Both the position numbers and the translations under genes were made by a program. Below the pieces are notes generated by a model. The model worked only from the letters and a program-made list of their open reading frames with translations, did not search any database and was not told the origin of the DNA. Below are positions 29,016 to 37,924 of a stretch of DNA of 64,000 nucleotides, one piece after another (position 1 is the stretch's first letter; each line of letters opens with the position of its first letter). Source of the stretch: an uncultured Pelagibacteraceae bacterium (GTDB lineage Bacteria; Pseudomonadota; Alphaproteobacteria; Pelagibacterales; Pelagibacteraceae); contig CACNFY010000002.1 of the NCBI GenBank assembly GCA_902619925.1, positions 1 to 64,000 of the forward strand, in the 5' to 3' direction.

Positions 29016-31669
29016 AAAATTTCGTATTCAACTTTAAATCGAAAAATACAAAAAAATTAAAAAACCCAAAAAATATTTTAGGTGGCAAAGGATTTAATCT
29101 TGCTGAAATGGGAAAGAAAGGTTTTCCAGTTCCTTCGGGTTTTACAATATCTACAGAGGTTTGCGATATATTTTATAGAAATAACAAAAAGTTAAATAAT
29201 AATATTTTATCTCAAATAAAAAAAGAATTGAAAAATATTGAAAGAGATATTGGAAAGAAATTTGGAAATTTAAAAGATCCACTTTTATTATCAGTGAGAT
29301 CTGGTGCAAGAGTATCAATGCCCGGAATGATGGATACTATTTTAAATTTAGGACTTAATGATAAAACTGTTGAAGCTTTAGCTAAACAAACTAAAAATAA
29401 AAGATTTGCAAAAGATAGTTATAGAAGATTTATTCAAATGTACTCCAGTGTAGTTTTAAAGATAGATAGCTACAAATTCGAGGATTTAATTGAAAACTAT
29501 AAGCTAACAAAAGGCGTTCTTTTAGATACAGATTTGTCTTCGGAGGATTGGGATGCGCTAATTTCTGACTTTAAGGATTTAGTTAAAAATGAGACAAAAA
29601 TAGATTTTCCTCAAGATGTTAATAAACAACTAATTGGTGCAATTTGTGCAGTATTTATCTCATGGGAAAGCAAAAGAGCTAAAACATATAGAAAAATCAA
29701 TCAGATTCCATCAAATTGGGGCACTGCTGTTAATGTTCAATCAATGGTATTCGGAAACATGGGAGAAGATTGTGCAACTGGTGTAGTATTTACAAGAAAT
29801 CCATCCAATGGGAAAAATGAAATTTACGGAGAATATTTAATTAATGCTCAAGGAGAGGATGTGGTTGCTGGAACTAGGACACCTCAATACATTACATTAA
29901 AATCAAAATTACAATCTAAATCAAAACAAAAATCATTAGAGGAAAAAATGCCGAAAGTATTTAAAGAATTGAAAAAAAATTTGAGATTACTCGAGAGACA
30001 TTATAAGGATATGCAAGATGTAGAATTTACTGTTGAAAATAAAAAATTATGGATATTACAAACTAGATCAGGCAAAAGAACTGCAAAATCAGCAATTAAA
30101 ATCGCTGTAGATATGGTAAAAGAAAAGTTAATTTCAAGACAAGAGGCATTACTTAGAATTGAACCAGGATCTCTTGACAATTTGTTGCATCCATCGATAG
30201 ATGAAAAAAGTAATATTAAAGTAATAGCAAATGGATTACCTGCATCACCAGGTGCTGCAAGTGGCAAAGTAGTTTTTACTTCTGAGGAGGCAGAAAGATT
30301 AAATTCTATGATGCAAGATACTATATTAGTTAGAATAGAAACATCTCCGGAAGATATAAATGGTATGCATGCAGCAAAAGGAATTTTGACCTCCAGAGGG
30401 GGTATGACCAGTCATGCAGCAGTTGTAGCTAGAGGAATGGGTAGGCCATGCGTTTCAGGGTCAAGTGAAATAGAAATTGATTACAAAAATAAAAATTTTA
30501 AAGTAAAAGATCAAACTATAAAAGAAGGTGAATTAATATCAATCGACGGTACCACTGGTAGAGTAATATTGGGAGAAGTAGATACAGTCAAACCAGAAAT
30601 TAGTGGGGATTTTTTAAAAATAATGAATTGGTCAGATAAGTATAGAAAATTAAAGATAAGAACAAACTCTGAAACTCCATTGGATACAAAAACTGCGCGT
30701 GATTTTGGTGCTGAGGGAATAGGTTTATGTAGAACAGAGCATATGTTTTTTGATGAAGACAGAATTTTGTCTGTTAGAGAAATGATACTGTCTAAATCAA
30801 AAGAAGATAGAGACAAAGCTTTATCTAAATTATTACCTTTTCAAAAAAATGATTTTATTAAAATTTTTAAAATTATGAAAGGCCTACCAGTAACTGTTAG
30901 ATTATTAGATCCTCCATTACACGAATTTTTACCAAAAAATAAGGATGAAATCATGCATGTTGCGAGTGCATTAAATTTAACATTTAACGATGTAGAACAA
31001 AGAATGCTAGAATTACATGAGCAGAATCCTATGCTTGGTCACAGAGGTTGTAGATTAGCTATATCTTTTCCAGAAATTTATGAAATGCAATGTAAAGCTA
31101 TTTTTGAGGCATTAATAGAATGTAAGAAAAAGAAAATAAAATCGATACTTCCAGAAATAATGATACCTCTTGTATCAACTGAGGCAGAAATAAAAATTAT
31201 GAAAAACCTAGTAATAAGAGTTGCTAAAGATGTAGAAAAAAAGACAAAAATAAAATTAAGTTTTTTAGTTGGTACAATGATAGAATTACCCAGGGCAGCA
31301 TTAAAGGCAAAAGATATCGCAAAGCATGCTGAGTTTTTTAGTTTTGGAACTAATGATTTAACTCAGACTACATTTGGAATAAGTAGAGATGATAGTGGAA
31401 AATTTTTAAATGATTACATTGAAAATAAAATTTTTGATATTGATCCGTTTATTTCCATAGATGAAGGAGTAGGCAACTTAATTGAAATTGCCTCGGAAAA
31501 AGGACGAAAACAAAATAAAAAAATAAAACTTGGGATTTGTGGGGAACATGGAGGGGATCCAAAAAGTATAAATTTTTGCTCTAAGACGGGTCTAGATTAT
31601 GTATCTTGTTCACCTTACAGGGTTCCAGTTGCTAAATTGGCTGCTGCACAAGCTGAAATAAAGAAATAA
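29012..31669 (+). CDS. ppdK: Pyruvate, phosphate dikinase PpdK
   Basis: Interconverts pyruvate, ATP and phosphate with PEP, AMP and pyrophosphate, giving a reversible link between PEP and pyruvate. The nucleotide-binding domain opens with GGKGFNLAEMGKKGFPVPSG. The swivelling phosphohistidine is His468 in GGMTSHAAVVARGMG, and the PEP domain ends with the active Cys843 in LGICGEHGGD. Full length at 885 residues. The glyQS-ppdK order is common in alphaproteobacteria. It converges directly with nadC, whose stop starts on the next base. Confidence 0.97.
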   Translation: MKNFVFNFKSKNTKKLKNPKNILGGKGFNLAEMGKKGFPVPSGFTISTEVCDIFYRNNKKLNNNILSQIKKELKNIERDIGKKFGNLKDPLLLSVRSGARVSMPGMMDTILNLGLNDKTVEALAKQTKNKRFAKDSYRRFIQMYSSVVLKIDSYKFEDLIENYKLTKGVLLDTDLSSEDWDALISDFKDLVKNETKIDFPQDVNKQLIGAICAVFISWESKRAKTYRKINQIPSNWGTAVNVQSMVFGNMGEDCATGVVFTRNPSNGKNEIYGEYLINAQGEDVVAGTRTPQYITLKSKLQSKSKQKSLEEKMPKVFKELKKNLRLLERHYKDMQDVEFTVENKKLWILQTRSGKRTAKSAIKIAVDMVKEKLISRQEALLRIEPGSLDNLLHPSIDEKSNIKVIANGLPASPGAASGKVVFTSEEAERLNSMMQDTILVRIETSPEDINGMHAAKGILTSRGGMTSHAAVVARGMGRPCVSGSSEIEIDYKNKNFKVKDQTIKEGELISIDGTTGRVILGEVDTVKPEISGDFLKIMNWSDKYRKLKIRTNSETPLDTKTARDFGAEGIGLCRTEHMFFDEDRILSVREMILSKSKEDRDKALSKLLPFQKNDFIKIFKIMKGLPVTVRLLDPPLHEFLPKNKDEIMHVASALNLTFNDVEQRMLELHEQNPMLGHRGCRLAISFPEIYEMQCKAIFEALIECKKKKIKSILPEIMIPLVSTEAEIKIMKNLVIRVAKDVEKKTKIKLSFLVGTMIELPRAALKAKDIAKHAEFFSFGTNDLTQTTFGISRDDSGKFLNDYIENKIFDIDPFISIDEGVGNLIEIASEKGRKQNKKIKLGICGEHGGDPKSINFCSKTGLDYVSCSPYRVPVAKLAAAQAEIKK

Positions 31670-32506
31670 TTATATCTCTAATTTTAAATCTAATGCGTTT
31701 AAACTATGTGTTAAACCACCGATAGAAACTCTATCTACGCCTGTCAATGCAATTTTCTTTATGTTTTTTAAATTTATTCCTCCTGAGGCTTCTAATTCAT
31801 ATTTGTTTCTACAAATTTTTTTCGCAGCTTTTATTTTTGCTGTGCTCATGTTATCTAGAAGGACGGTATCAAACCTCAAACCAATTATTGATTTTAATTG
31901 TTTTAAACTATCAACTTCTACAGTAATTTTTCTACCCTTTTTATTTTTTATTGCTTTTTCTATTATTTCTCTCAAATTTTTGTCAATACTTATATGATTA
32001 TCTTTTACAAGAAATTCGTCGCTTAGGTTAAAACGATGGTTAGTCCCACCACCAACTTTAACAGCATATTTTTGTAAAACTCTTAAACTAGGAATAGTTT
32101 TTCTTGTGCAACAAATTTTAATTTTTCCATTTACAGCTTTAACAAATTGATTAGTTTTTGATGCAATACCTGATAAGTGAGTTAAAAAATTTAAAGCCAC
32201 ACGTTCACCAATTAATATATTCTTAGAATTACCTATAACTATTGCGATTATATCTCCCTTTTTAATTCTTGACCCATCTTTTTTATTGGAAACAAATTTA
32301 ATTTTTTTATCAATAAGCTTGAAAGTATTTTTAGCAAATTCGAGTCCAGCAATAATTCCTTTATCATTAGATATTAATTTAGCTTTAATTGTAGAATTGT
32401 TACTTATTAAGTCAGAAGTGATATCACCTGATGGATAAAGATCCTCATTTAGTGCTGTCTTACAAGTATTTTGTATGAATTGTTTACTTAATTTAATTTT
32501 TGACAC
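31670..32506 (-). CDS. nadC: Nicotinate-nucleotide pyrophosphorylase (carboxylating) NadC
   Basis: Quinolinate phosphoribosyltransferase making nicotinate mononucleotide in de novo NAD synthesis. It has 278 residues with EDLYPSGDITSDLIS near the start, RVALNFLTHLSGIA, then CCTRKTIPSLRVLQKYAV and the GGGTNHRFNLSDEFLVKDNH block. The barrel end has EASGGINLKNI and TGVDRVSIGGLTHS. It lies 5 bases after nadA in the same direction. Confidence 0.96.
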   Translation of the reverse strand: MSKIKLSKQFIQNTCKTALNEDLYPSGDITSDLISNNSTIKAKLISNDKGIIAGLEFAKNTFKLIDKKIKFVSNKKDGSRIKKGDIIAIVIGNSKNILIGERVALNFLTHLSGIASKTNQFVKAVNGKIKICCTRKTIPSLRVLQKYAVKVGGGTNHRFNLSDEFLVKDNHISIDKNLREIIEKAIKNKKGRKITVEVDSLKQLKSIIGLRFDTVLLDNMSTAKIKAAKKICRNKYELEASGGINLKNIKKIALTGVDRVSIGGLTHSLNALDLKLEI

Positions 32507-32511
32507 AGATT

Positions 32512-33501
32512 TTATCTGCCAATTTCTGCCATTTTTTCTACAGATTTTCTTGCTTTTCTTATTATATCCTCACTCATTACAATTTCATTAGTTTCATTTT
32601 TTAAGCAATCAAGAATTTTAGGTAGAGTAATTCTTTTCATGTGGGGGCATAGATTACAAGGTCTTATAAACTCAACATTAGGGTTATCAATTTGTATATT
32701 ATCACTCATTGAGCATTCAGTTACCATCATAACTTTTTTAGGCTGATTTTCTTTAACATACTTTATCATGCCGCTTGTTGATCCTGCAAAATCACTTGCA
32801 TTTATTACATCAGGTGGACACTCTGGGTGTGCAATAACTTTTATATCAGGATTATTTTTTCTAATTTCGTTTATTTCTGTGTCTGTAAATTGCTCGTGAA
32901 CTTCACAGGTTCCTTTCCAGGAAATTATCTCAACATTGGTTTGCGATGCTACATATTTTGCAAGATAATCATCAGGTAAAAAAATTACTTTTTTTGTGCC
33001 TAAGGAGTTAACAATTTTTACTGCATTAGCCGAAGTACAACATACATCAGTTTCAGCTTTGACATCTGCGGATGTGTTCACGTAAGAAACTACCGGCACT
33101 CCAGGGTTTTTTCTCTTAAGCATTCTAACATCGTCGCCAGTTATTGACGAAGATAATGAGCAACCTGCTTTCATATCTGGAAGTAAAACTTTTTTTTTTG
33201 GATTCATTAGTTTTGCTGTTTCAGCCATGAAATGAACTCCACACATTATAATAATGTCTGCTTTAGTTTTTGAAGCTTCTATCGCTAAAGCTAGCGAGTC
33301 TGCGGAGAAGTCAGATATTCCGTGATATATTTCTGGAGTTTGGTAATTATGAGCTAGTATTACAGCATTCTTCTCTTTTTTTAACTTATTTATTTCATAA
33401 ATATAAGGTGCATGAAAAGTCCACTCTATATCTGGGATAGCCTTAGATATTTTATTATATATCGGATCAGTAGCTTTTTTTATTTCAGCTGTAAATTCCA
33501 T
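32512..33501 (-). CDS. nadA: Quinolinate synthase NadA
   Basis: [4Fe-4S] enzyme condensing iminoaspartate with dihydroxyacetone phosphate to quinolinate. It has 329 residues from the ATG at 33501; the frame extends to a TTG at 33516, but the ATG is the better start. Substrate motifs include AVILAHNYQTPEIY and MCGVHFMAETAKL. Candidate cluster cysteines are in MKAGCSLSS, in the VCCTSANAVK pair region and in PCNLCPHMK. nadC follows after 5 bases. nadB, often found between these two, is absent here. Confidence 0.95.
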   Translation of the reverse strand: MEFTAEIKKATDPIYNKISKAIPDIEWTFHAPYIYEINKLKKEKNAVILAHNYQTPEIYHGISDFSADSLALAIEASKTKADIIIMCGVHFMAETAKLMNPKKKVLLPDMKAGCSLSSSITGDDVRMLKRKNPGVPVVSYVNTSADVKAETDVCCTSANAVKIVNSLGTKKVIFLPDDYLAKYVASQTNVEIISWKGTCEVHEQFTDTEINEIRKNNPDIKVIAHPECPPDVINASDFAGSTSGMIKYVKENQPKKVMMVTECSMSDNIQIDNPNVEFIRPCNLCPHMKRITLPKILDCLKNETNEIVMSEDIIRKARKSVEKMAEIGR

Positions 33502-33517
33502 AAATAATTTTATCAAC

Positions 33518-33546
33518 TTGAAATAGAGTTGTCATTCACTTAATCT
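33518..33546 (+). promoter_or_regulatory. Putative promoter for tRNA-Leu
   Basis: TTGAAA (33518-33523) and TAATCT (33541-33546) are separated by 17 bases, with the -10 ending 9 bases before the mature tRNA. It lies in the short gap divergent from nadA. Spacing and position fit a stable-RNA promoter. Sequence match only. Confidence 0.5.
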
Positions 33547-33555
33547 GCCGCATAA

Positions 33556-33639
33556 GCGGCCATGCTGAAACTGGTAGACAGGCTTGGTTGAGGGCCAAGT
33601 GGGAATTTTCCCATGAGAGTTCGAGTCTCTCTGGCCGCA
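33556..33639 (+). tRNA. tRNA-Leu (anticodon GAG)
   Basis: An 84-base class II tRNA. Acceptor GCGGCCA pairs with TGGCCGC, the discriminator is A, and the anticodon stem CTTGG/CCAAG encloses TTGAGGG (anticodon GAG). A long variable arm TGGGAATTTTCCCA forms its own hairpin, and the T-arm is GAGAG TTCGAGT CTCTC. The bases after the discriminator are CAA, so CCA is not encoded and must be added by the nucleotidyltransferase, unlike the tRNA-Arg at 16.8 kb. Confidence 0.95.
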
Positions 33640-33660
33640 CAATTTATTCAATAAATTAAC

Positions 33661-33922
33661 TTTTAGGGGCGTTCTGTTGCCAGGTGCCCCAAACCCCGTA
33701 ACTTAATTAAAAAATTAATTAAGCTGCAAGTGCAAATTTATTATTTGCATTTATAATTTAGCCCTTTACGGCGGAACAATACCGAACGAAAGAATAGCCT
33801 TTAGACACCCGTCGATCCTAGTTCACCCCCGTAAGTTGAAATTGGTGGAGGTGGTGGGTACTGCCCCCACGTCCGTAATGTTTATTACGAAATTCATTTA
33901 TCGTCGTAGTTGGAAAACCAAC
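33661..33922 (-). ncRNA. ssrA: Transfer-messenger RNA, circularly permuted two-piece form
   Basis: Rescues stalled ribosomes by adding a degradation tag. On the minus strand the transcript first gives the acceptor piece, ending CCCACCACCTCCACCA with its last A at 33843. A 12-base spacer (33842-33831) follows, then the coding piece starting GGGGGTGAACTAGGATCGAC at 33830. The two ends pair as a 7-bp acceptor stem with a G3-U70 wobble, the alanine identity signal, and discriminator A. A T-arm GTGGG GGCAGTA CCCAC and a hairpin GTTGG TTTT CCAAC (33922-33909) are in the acceptor piece. The tag frame is followed by a TTAATTAA hairpin and a GGGGC/GCCCC-closed element at the 3' end. Outer ends are approximate. 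Confidence 0.92.
33719..33748 (-). other. tmRNA proteolysis tag reading frame
   Basis: Within the tmRNA coding piece, GCA at 33748-33746 opens a nine-codon frame reading ANNKFALAA and ending at TAA (33721-33719). With the alanine charged on the tmRNA itself, the added peptide would be A-ANNKFALAA. The terminal ALAA matches the end recognised by ClpXP in other bacteria. The resume codon is inferred from the Ala-Asn start shared with other tmRNA tags. Confidence 0.88.
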
Positions 33923-33928
33923 AACAAT

Positions 33929-33956
33929 AATATAAAACCTTAATTCAGAGATTCAA
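33929..33956 (-). promoter_or_regulatory. Putative promoter for tmRNA
   Basis: On the minus strand TTGAAT (33956-33951) and TATATT (33934-33929) are 16 bases apart, placing transcription initiation at about 33922, the first base of the leading acceptor-piece hairpin. It lies directly in front of the thyX start on the opposite strand. Sequence match only. Confidence 0.5.
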
Positions 33957-33965
33957 TAATTATTA

Positions 33966-34913
33966 ATGAAATTAACTAAAGAACAAACTCAGGAAATAAA
34001 GGATTTACAGTCTCAAAGCAATACCACTAAAAGAGTTACCGCCCCAAGATTAGAGGAAATTTTGTATGAAGCGCTGCCTATACTAGATCATGGTTTTATT
34101 AGAGTCATCGATTATATGGGAAATGATAATTCAATTGTTCAGGCCGCAAGAGTTTCATATGGCAAGGGTACAAAAAAAGTTAACACAGACTCTGGGCTTA
34201 TAAAATATTTAATGAGACATTGGCATAGTACGCCATTTGAAATGTGTGAAATAAAGTATCATGTTAAACTCCCAATATTCATTGCAAGACAATGGATAAG
34301 ACATAGAACAGCAAATGTTAATGAATATTCTGCTAGATACTCAATTTTAGATAAAGAATTTTATTTGCCCTCTAAAGAGAATCTTGCTGCACAGTCAACT
34401 AGCAACAGGCAAGGTAGAGGAGATATAATAAATGGTGGTCAAGCAGAAAAAGTTTTAGGACTTTTAAAGGAGGATGCTGAAAGAACTTATAAAAATTATG
34501 AAGAAATGTTAAATGAAAGATATGATGGAACTGTTATTGATGATAACAAGGTAGGTCTAGCAAGAGAGTTGGCGCGTATGAATTTGACATTAAACACATA
34601 CACCCAATGGTATTGGAAAACTGATTTATTAAATTTAATGAATTTCTTACGATTAAGAGCCGATCATCATGCTCAATATGAAATTAGAGCGTATGCCGAT
34701 GTCATGTTAGATACACTTAAAAGGTGGGTTCCTATAACTTATGATGCCTTTATTGATTACAGGGTGGGTGGAACAGAAGTTTCTTCGAAAGGAAAAGAAG
34801 TTTTAAAAAAATTAATTGGTGGTCATAATATAAATATTGACGAGACAGATTTATCTAAAAGAGAATGGAATGAGCTAATGCAAGCTTTCAATCTTAAAGA
34901 TAAATTGATTTGA
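33966..34913 (+). CDS. thyX: Flavin-dependent thymidylate synthase ThyX
   Basis: Makes dTMP from dUMP with methylene-tetrahydrofolate and FAD, regenerating tetrahydrofolate directly and so not requiring dihydrofolate reductase. The ThyX motif is [15 protein letters not shown], with the preceding [19 protein letters not shown] block. It has 315 residues, at the long end of the family. The 3' end overlaps the Mrp gene on the other strand by 20 bases. It is linked to the window's folate genes (folP at 10.4 kb, the cyclo-ligase at the left edge). Confidence 0.96.
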   Translation: MKLTKEQTQEIKDLQSQSNTTKRVTAPRLEEILYEALPILDHGFIRVIDYMGNDNSIVQAARVSYGKGTKKVNTDSGLIKYLMRHWHSTPFEMCEIKYHVKLPIFIARQWIRHRTANVNEYSARYSILDKEFYLPSKENLAAQSTSNRQGRGDIINGGQAEKVLGLLKEDAERTYKNYEEMLNERYDGTVIDDNKVGLARELARMNLTLNTYTQWYWKTDLLNLMNFLRLRADHHAQYEIRAYADVMLDTLKRWVPITYDAFIDYRVGGTEVSSKGKEVLKKLIGGHNINIDETDLSKREWNELMQAFNLKDKLI

Positions 34914-35706
34914 CATGTTCAGCAAATTTATTGTAAATTTTAGAAATCTTATGTTCTGGACTACTCTCAACTATTGGTTTACCTAAATCACCAAACTTTC
35001 CTACTTCTGAATCAATTGGAATTTCGCCAAGAAAATTTTTTTTAAATTGTTCAGAAGTTCTTTTTACACCACCATCACCAAAAATGTTATATTTTTTTCC
35101 ATCATCTCCAAGAAAAAAGCTCATATTGTCTACTAAACCAATTATATTAACTTTTAACTTATCAAACATTGCTATACCTCTTTTTACATCTTGTAATGCT
35201 AACTCTTGAGGCGTTGATACGATGATAACTCCATCCATCTTTATTTCTTGCGCAAATGTCAATTGTGTATCGCCTGTACCAGGGGGCATATCTACTATTA
35301 TAAAATCAAGATTTTTCCATTCAACTTTTTGAGTAAATGTTTTAATAGCGCTTGTTACCATTGGACCTCGCCAAATCATTGGAGTTTGTTCTTCAGTCAA
35401 AAAACCCATAGACATACATTGAATATCATATTTATTTATTGGTATTAGTTTTCCCTCCTTGCTCTCCGGTTTTTGATTTATTGAAAATAATTTTGGTAAA
35501 GATGGTCCGTATATATCCGCATCTAAAAGCCCAACTTTTAAGTTAAGATTCTTTAAAGCCAATGCTAAGTTCGTTGCAAAAGTTGATTTTCCCACACCTC
35601 CTTTTGCACTAGAAATAGCAATAGTAAATTTTGTTCCTTTTATTGGGTTTTTTTCAAATCTTTTTCTTCTACTAGCGTCATTAATGCTCGTTTTTTCATC
35701 TGTCAT
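34894..35706 (-). CDS. mrp: Mrp/ApbC-family iron-sulfur carrier ATPase
   Basis: P-loop ATPase thought to bind and hand over Fe-S clusters. The deviant Walker A is [17 protein letters not shown] at about 30-46, with [13 protein letters not shown], a [10 protein letters not shown] loop and a DNMSFF stretch. The usual CPHC-type Cys pair after the last motif is missing: the sequence goes [19 protein letters not shown]. No DUF59 domain precedes it, giving a short form of 270 residues. ATG at 35706 is preferred over an upstream TTG at 35715. Confidence 0.9.
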   Translation of the reverse strand: MTDEKTSINDASRRKRFEKNPIKGTKFTIAISSAKGGVGKSTFATNLALALKNLNLKVGLLDADIYGPSLPKLFSINQKPESKEGKLIPINKYDIQCMSMGFLTEEQTPMIWRGPMVTSAIKTFTQKVEWKNLDFIIVDMPPGTGDTQLTFAQEIKMDGVIIVSTPQELALQDVKRGIAMFDKLKVNIIGLVDNMSFFLGDDGKKYNIFGDGGVKRTSEQFKKNFLGEIPIDSEVGKFGDLGKPIVESSPEHKISKIYNKFAEHVKSIYL

Positions 35707-35759
35707 TAAGTTCAACTTATCTTGTTTTTGAGAATAAAGACACTATATAGAATGTCATA

Positions 35760-36857
35760 ATGAATGATTTCAAAAATCAAAGTCCGTGGGGATCTCCACC
35801 ACCAGGTGGTGGTAACGGCAATGGAGGTTTTAGAAGAGGTCCAACGCCCCCAAATTTAGATGAAATTCTAAAAAAGCTTCAAAACACTATTAATAAATTT
35901 TTACCAGGTAGTTCTGGTGGAGCAAAACCAATAATCCTTGGATTAGTAATTTTAGCACTGTTGTGGGTTGGAAGTGGTCTTTACAGAGTTTTGCCAGATG
36001 AACAAGGAGTAGTTTTAAGATTTGGAAAGTTTGTAAAAACAACTCAACCAGGACTAAATTATCATTTACCTTTTCCAGTAGAGAGTGTTCTCACTCCAAA
36101 GGTTACCAAAGTCAATAGAATGGATATAGGTTTTAGATCAGAGAGAGAGAGCGGATTTTCAAGTGGTGGAGGTGTAGCCGATGTTCCAGAGGAAAGTTTA
36201 ATGTTAACAGGTGATGAAAATATAGTAAACATAGATTTTTCAGTCTTTTGGGTAATTAAAGATGCTGGAAACTTTTTATTTAAAATTCAAGATCCTCAGG
36301 GAACAGTAAAAGCTGCAGCTGAGACAGCTATGAGAGAAGTCATAGCAAGAAGTGATATTCAGCCAATACTTACAGAGGGTAGATCTAAAATTGAGATTGA
36401 TACTCAAGAAATTATTCAAAGTATTTTAGATGAGTACACATCTGGTATACAAGTTACACAAGTACAAACTCAAAAAGCAGATCCACCGGATCAAGTTATT
36501 GATGCCTTTAGAGATGTTCAAGCCGCAAGAGCAGACATGGAAAGATCTAAAAATGAAGCGGAAGCATATGCTAACGATGTAATTCCTAGAGCAAGAGGTG
36601 AAGCTGCAAAGATTTTGCAAGCAGCTGAAGCGTATAAAAAAGAAGTTGTTGCAAAAGCTGAAGGTGAAGCAAGTAGATTTACCTCTATTTTTTTAGAATA
36701 CAAAAATGCAAAGCAGGTTACACAAGAAAGAATGTATCTTGAGACAATGGAAAAAGTTTTAGCAGATATTGATAAAGTAATTATTGAAAAAAATGCAGGA
36801 TCGGGAGTAGTTCCTTATTTGCCACTGCCTGAACTTAAAAAAACACAGGTGAACTAA
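35760..36857 (+). CDS. hflK: FtsH protease modulator HflK
   Basis: SPFH/prohibitin-family membrane protein that with HflC forms a large cage around FtsH. The N-terminus (1-60) is Gly/Pro-rich and cytoplasmic (SPWGSPPPGGGNGNGG), followed by a membrane helix at about 62-78. The SPFH domain (80-270) opens RVLPDEQGVVLRFGKFV, and a long Ala/Glu/Lys-rich coiled helix (about 255-320) follows. Length 365. Its stop overlaps the hflC ATG by one base. It is separated from mrp by 53 divergent bases. Confidence 0.95.
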   Translation: MNDFKNQSPWGSPPPGGGNGNGGFRRGPTPPNLDEILKKLQNTINKFLPGSSGGAKPIILGLVILALLWVGSGLYRVLPDEQGVVLRFGKFVKTTQPGLNYHLPFPVESVLTPKVTKVNRMDIGFRSERESGFSSGGGVADVPEESLMLTGDENIVNIDFSVFWVIKDAGNFLFKIQDPQGTVKAAAETAMREVIARSDIQPILTEGRSKIEIDTQEIIQSILDEYTSGIQVTQVQTQKADPPDQVIDAFRDVQAARADMERSKNEAEAYANDVIPRARGEAAKILQAAEAYKKEVVAKAEGEASRFTSIFLEYKNAKQVTQERMYLETMEKVLADIDKVIIEKNAGSGVVPYLPLPELKKTQVN

Positions 36858-37726
36858 TGAAAAAAGGAAAGTTTATATTACCAATTATAATTTTAATCGC
36901 AGCAACTGCGTATTTTTCAATTTTTATAGTTAAAGAAATCAATCAAGCTATTGTACTTCAATTTGGTGATCCAAAAAGAATATTGATGAAACCTGGTTTA
37001 AATTTTAAAATACCTTTTATTCAAAACGTTGTTTTTTTAGATAAAAGAATTTTAAATCTAGATGCACCTCCGGCAGAGGTAATTGCATCAGATCAAAAAA
37101 GGTTAATAGTTGATGCCTTTGCAAGATTTAAAATCATCGATCCTTTAAAGTTTTACATCTCTGTTGGTAATGAAAGAGTTGCAAGATCTCGTTTATCAAC
37201 AATTATCAATTCAAGAATTAGAAGTGTATTAGGTACACAAAGACTACAAACTTTATTGTCAGAGGAAAGAACTAAACAGATGTCATTAATACAAGATGGT
37301 GTAAATAACGAGGCTTCAAAATTCGGTATTGAAATTGTAGATGTTAGAATTAAAAGAGCCGATTTACCACCAGCGAATAGTGACGCTATTTATAGAAGAA
37401 TGCAAACCGAAAGAGAGAGAGAAGCTAAAGAGTTTAGGGCAAAAGGCGCTGAGATGGCAATCACAATTACATCAACCGCCGATAAAGAAGTTACTGTTAT
37501 ACTGGCAGATGCAGAGAAAAGATCTCAAATATTAAAAGGAGAAGGCGATGGGCAGAGAAACAAAATTTTTGCTGACGCTTTCGGGCAGGATCCAGAATTT
37601 TTTGCTTTTTACAGAGCAATGCAAGCATATGAGACAGCTTTAATTGGAGGAGAAACATCATTAATATTGTCTCCTGATAGTGAATTTTTTAAATTTTTCG
37701 GAAATATAAAGTCTCAATCTCAATAA
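36857..37726 (+). CDS. hflC: FtsH protease modulator HflC
   Basis: Partner of HflK in the FtsH-surrounding complex. A single N-terminal membrane helix (about 7-25) is followed by the SPFH domain starting NQAIVLQFGDPKRI, with the typical KKRLIVDAF-like DQKRLIVDAFARFKI strand and RIKRADLPPANSDAIYRRMQ. The C-terminus ends with LSPDSEFFKFF, a conserved HflC feature. It has 289 residues and overlaps hflK at its start codon. Confidence 0.95.
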   Translation: MKKGKFILPIIILIAATAYFSIFIVKEINQAIVLQFGDPKRILMKPGLNFKIPFIQNVVFLDKRILNLDAPPAEVIASDQKRLIVDAFARFKIIDPLKFYISVGNERVARSRLSTIINSRIRSVLGTQRLQTLLSEERTKQMSLIQDGVNNEASKFGIEIVDVRIKRADLPPANSDAIYRRMQTEREREAKEFRAKGAEMAITITSTADKEVTVILADAEKRSQILKGEGDGQRNKIFADAFGQDPEFFAFYRAMQAYETALIGGETSLILSPDSEFFKFFGNIKSQSQ

Positions 37727-37733
37727 AAACATT

Positions 37734-37919
37734 ATGAATGAATTGATCATAGCGATTGGTCTTTTCTTTTTTATTGAAGGTCTTTTATACGCTATATTTC
37801 CATCAAAAATGAAAAATATGTTATTAAAATTAAATGACATTAAAGATGGTCAATTAAGAGTTGGAGGATTAATATTTTTAATAATTGGTTTTTTTATAAT
37901 ATGGTTTTTTAAAAGTTGA
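37734..37919 (+). CDS. yjeT: DUF2065 (YjeT-like) small membrane protein
   Basis: A 61-residue protein with two hydrophobic helices (about 3-20 and 42-58) around a short basic loop. The pattern LFFFIEGLLYAIFPSKMKNML and LRVGGLIFLIIG is that of DUF2065, widely found just after hflC. Its function is unknown; linkage suggests a role with HflKC/FtsH at the membrane. It starts 7 bases after hflC. Confidence 0.85.
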   Translation: MNELIIAIGLFFFIEGLLYAIFPSKMKNMLLKLNDIKDGQLRVGGLIFLIIGFFIIWFFKS

Positions 37920-37924
37920 AATTT

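Noticed and set aside
33640-33965. An orphan riboswitch or leader RNA for thyX in the 326-base gap before it
   Set aside because: The minus strand reads as a permuted tmRNA with acceptor stem, tag and stop, which accounts for nearly all the structure.
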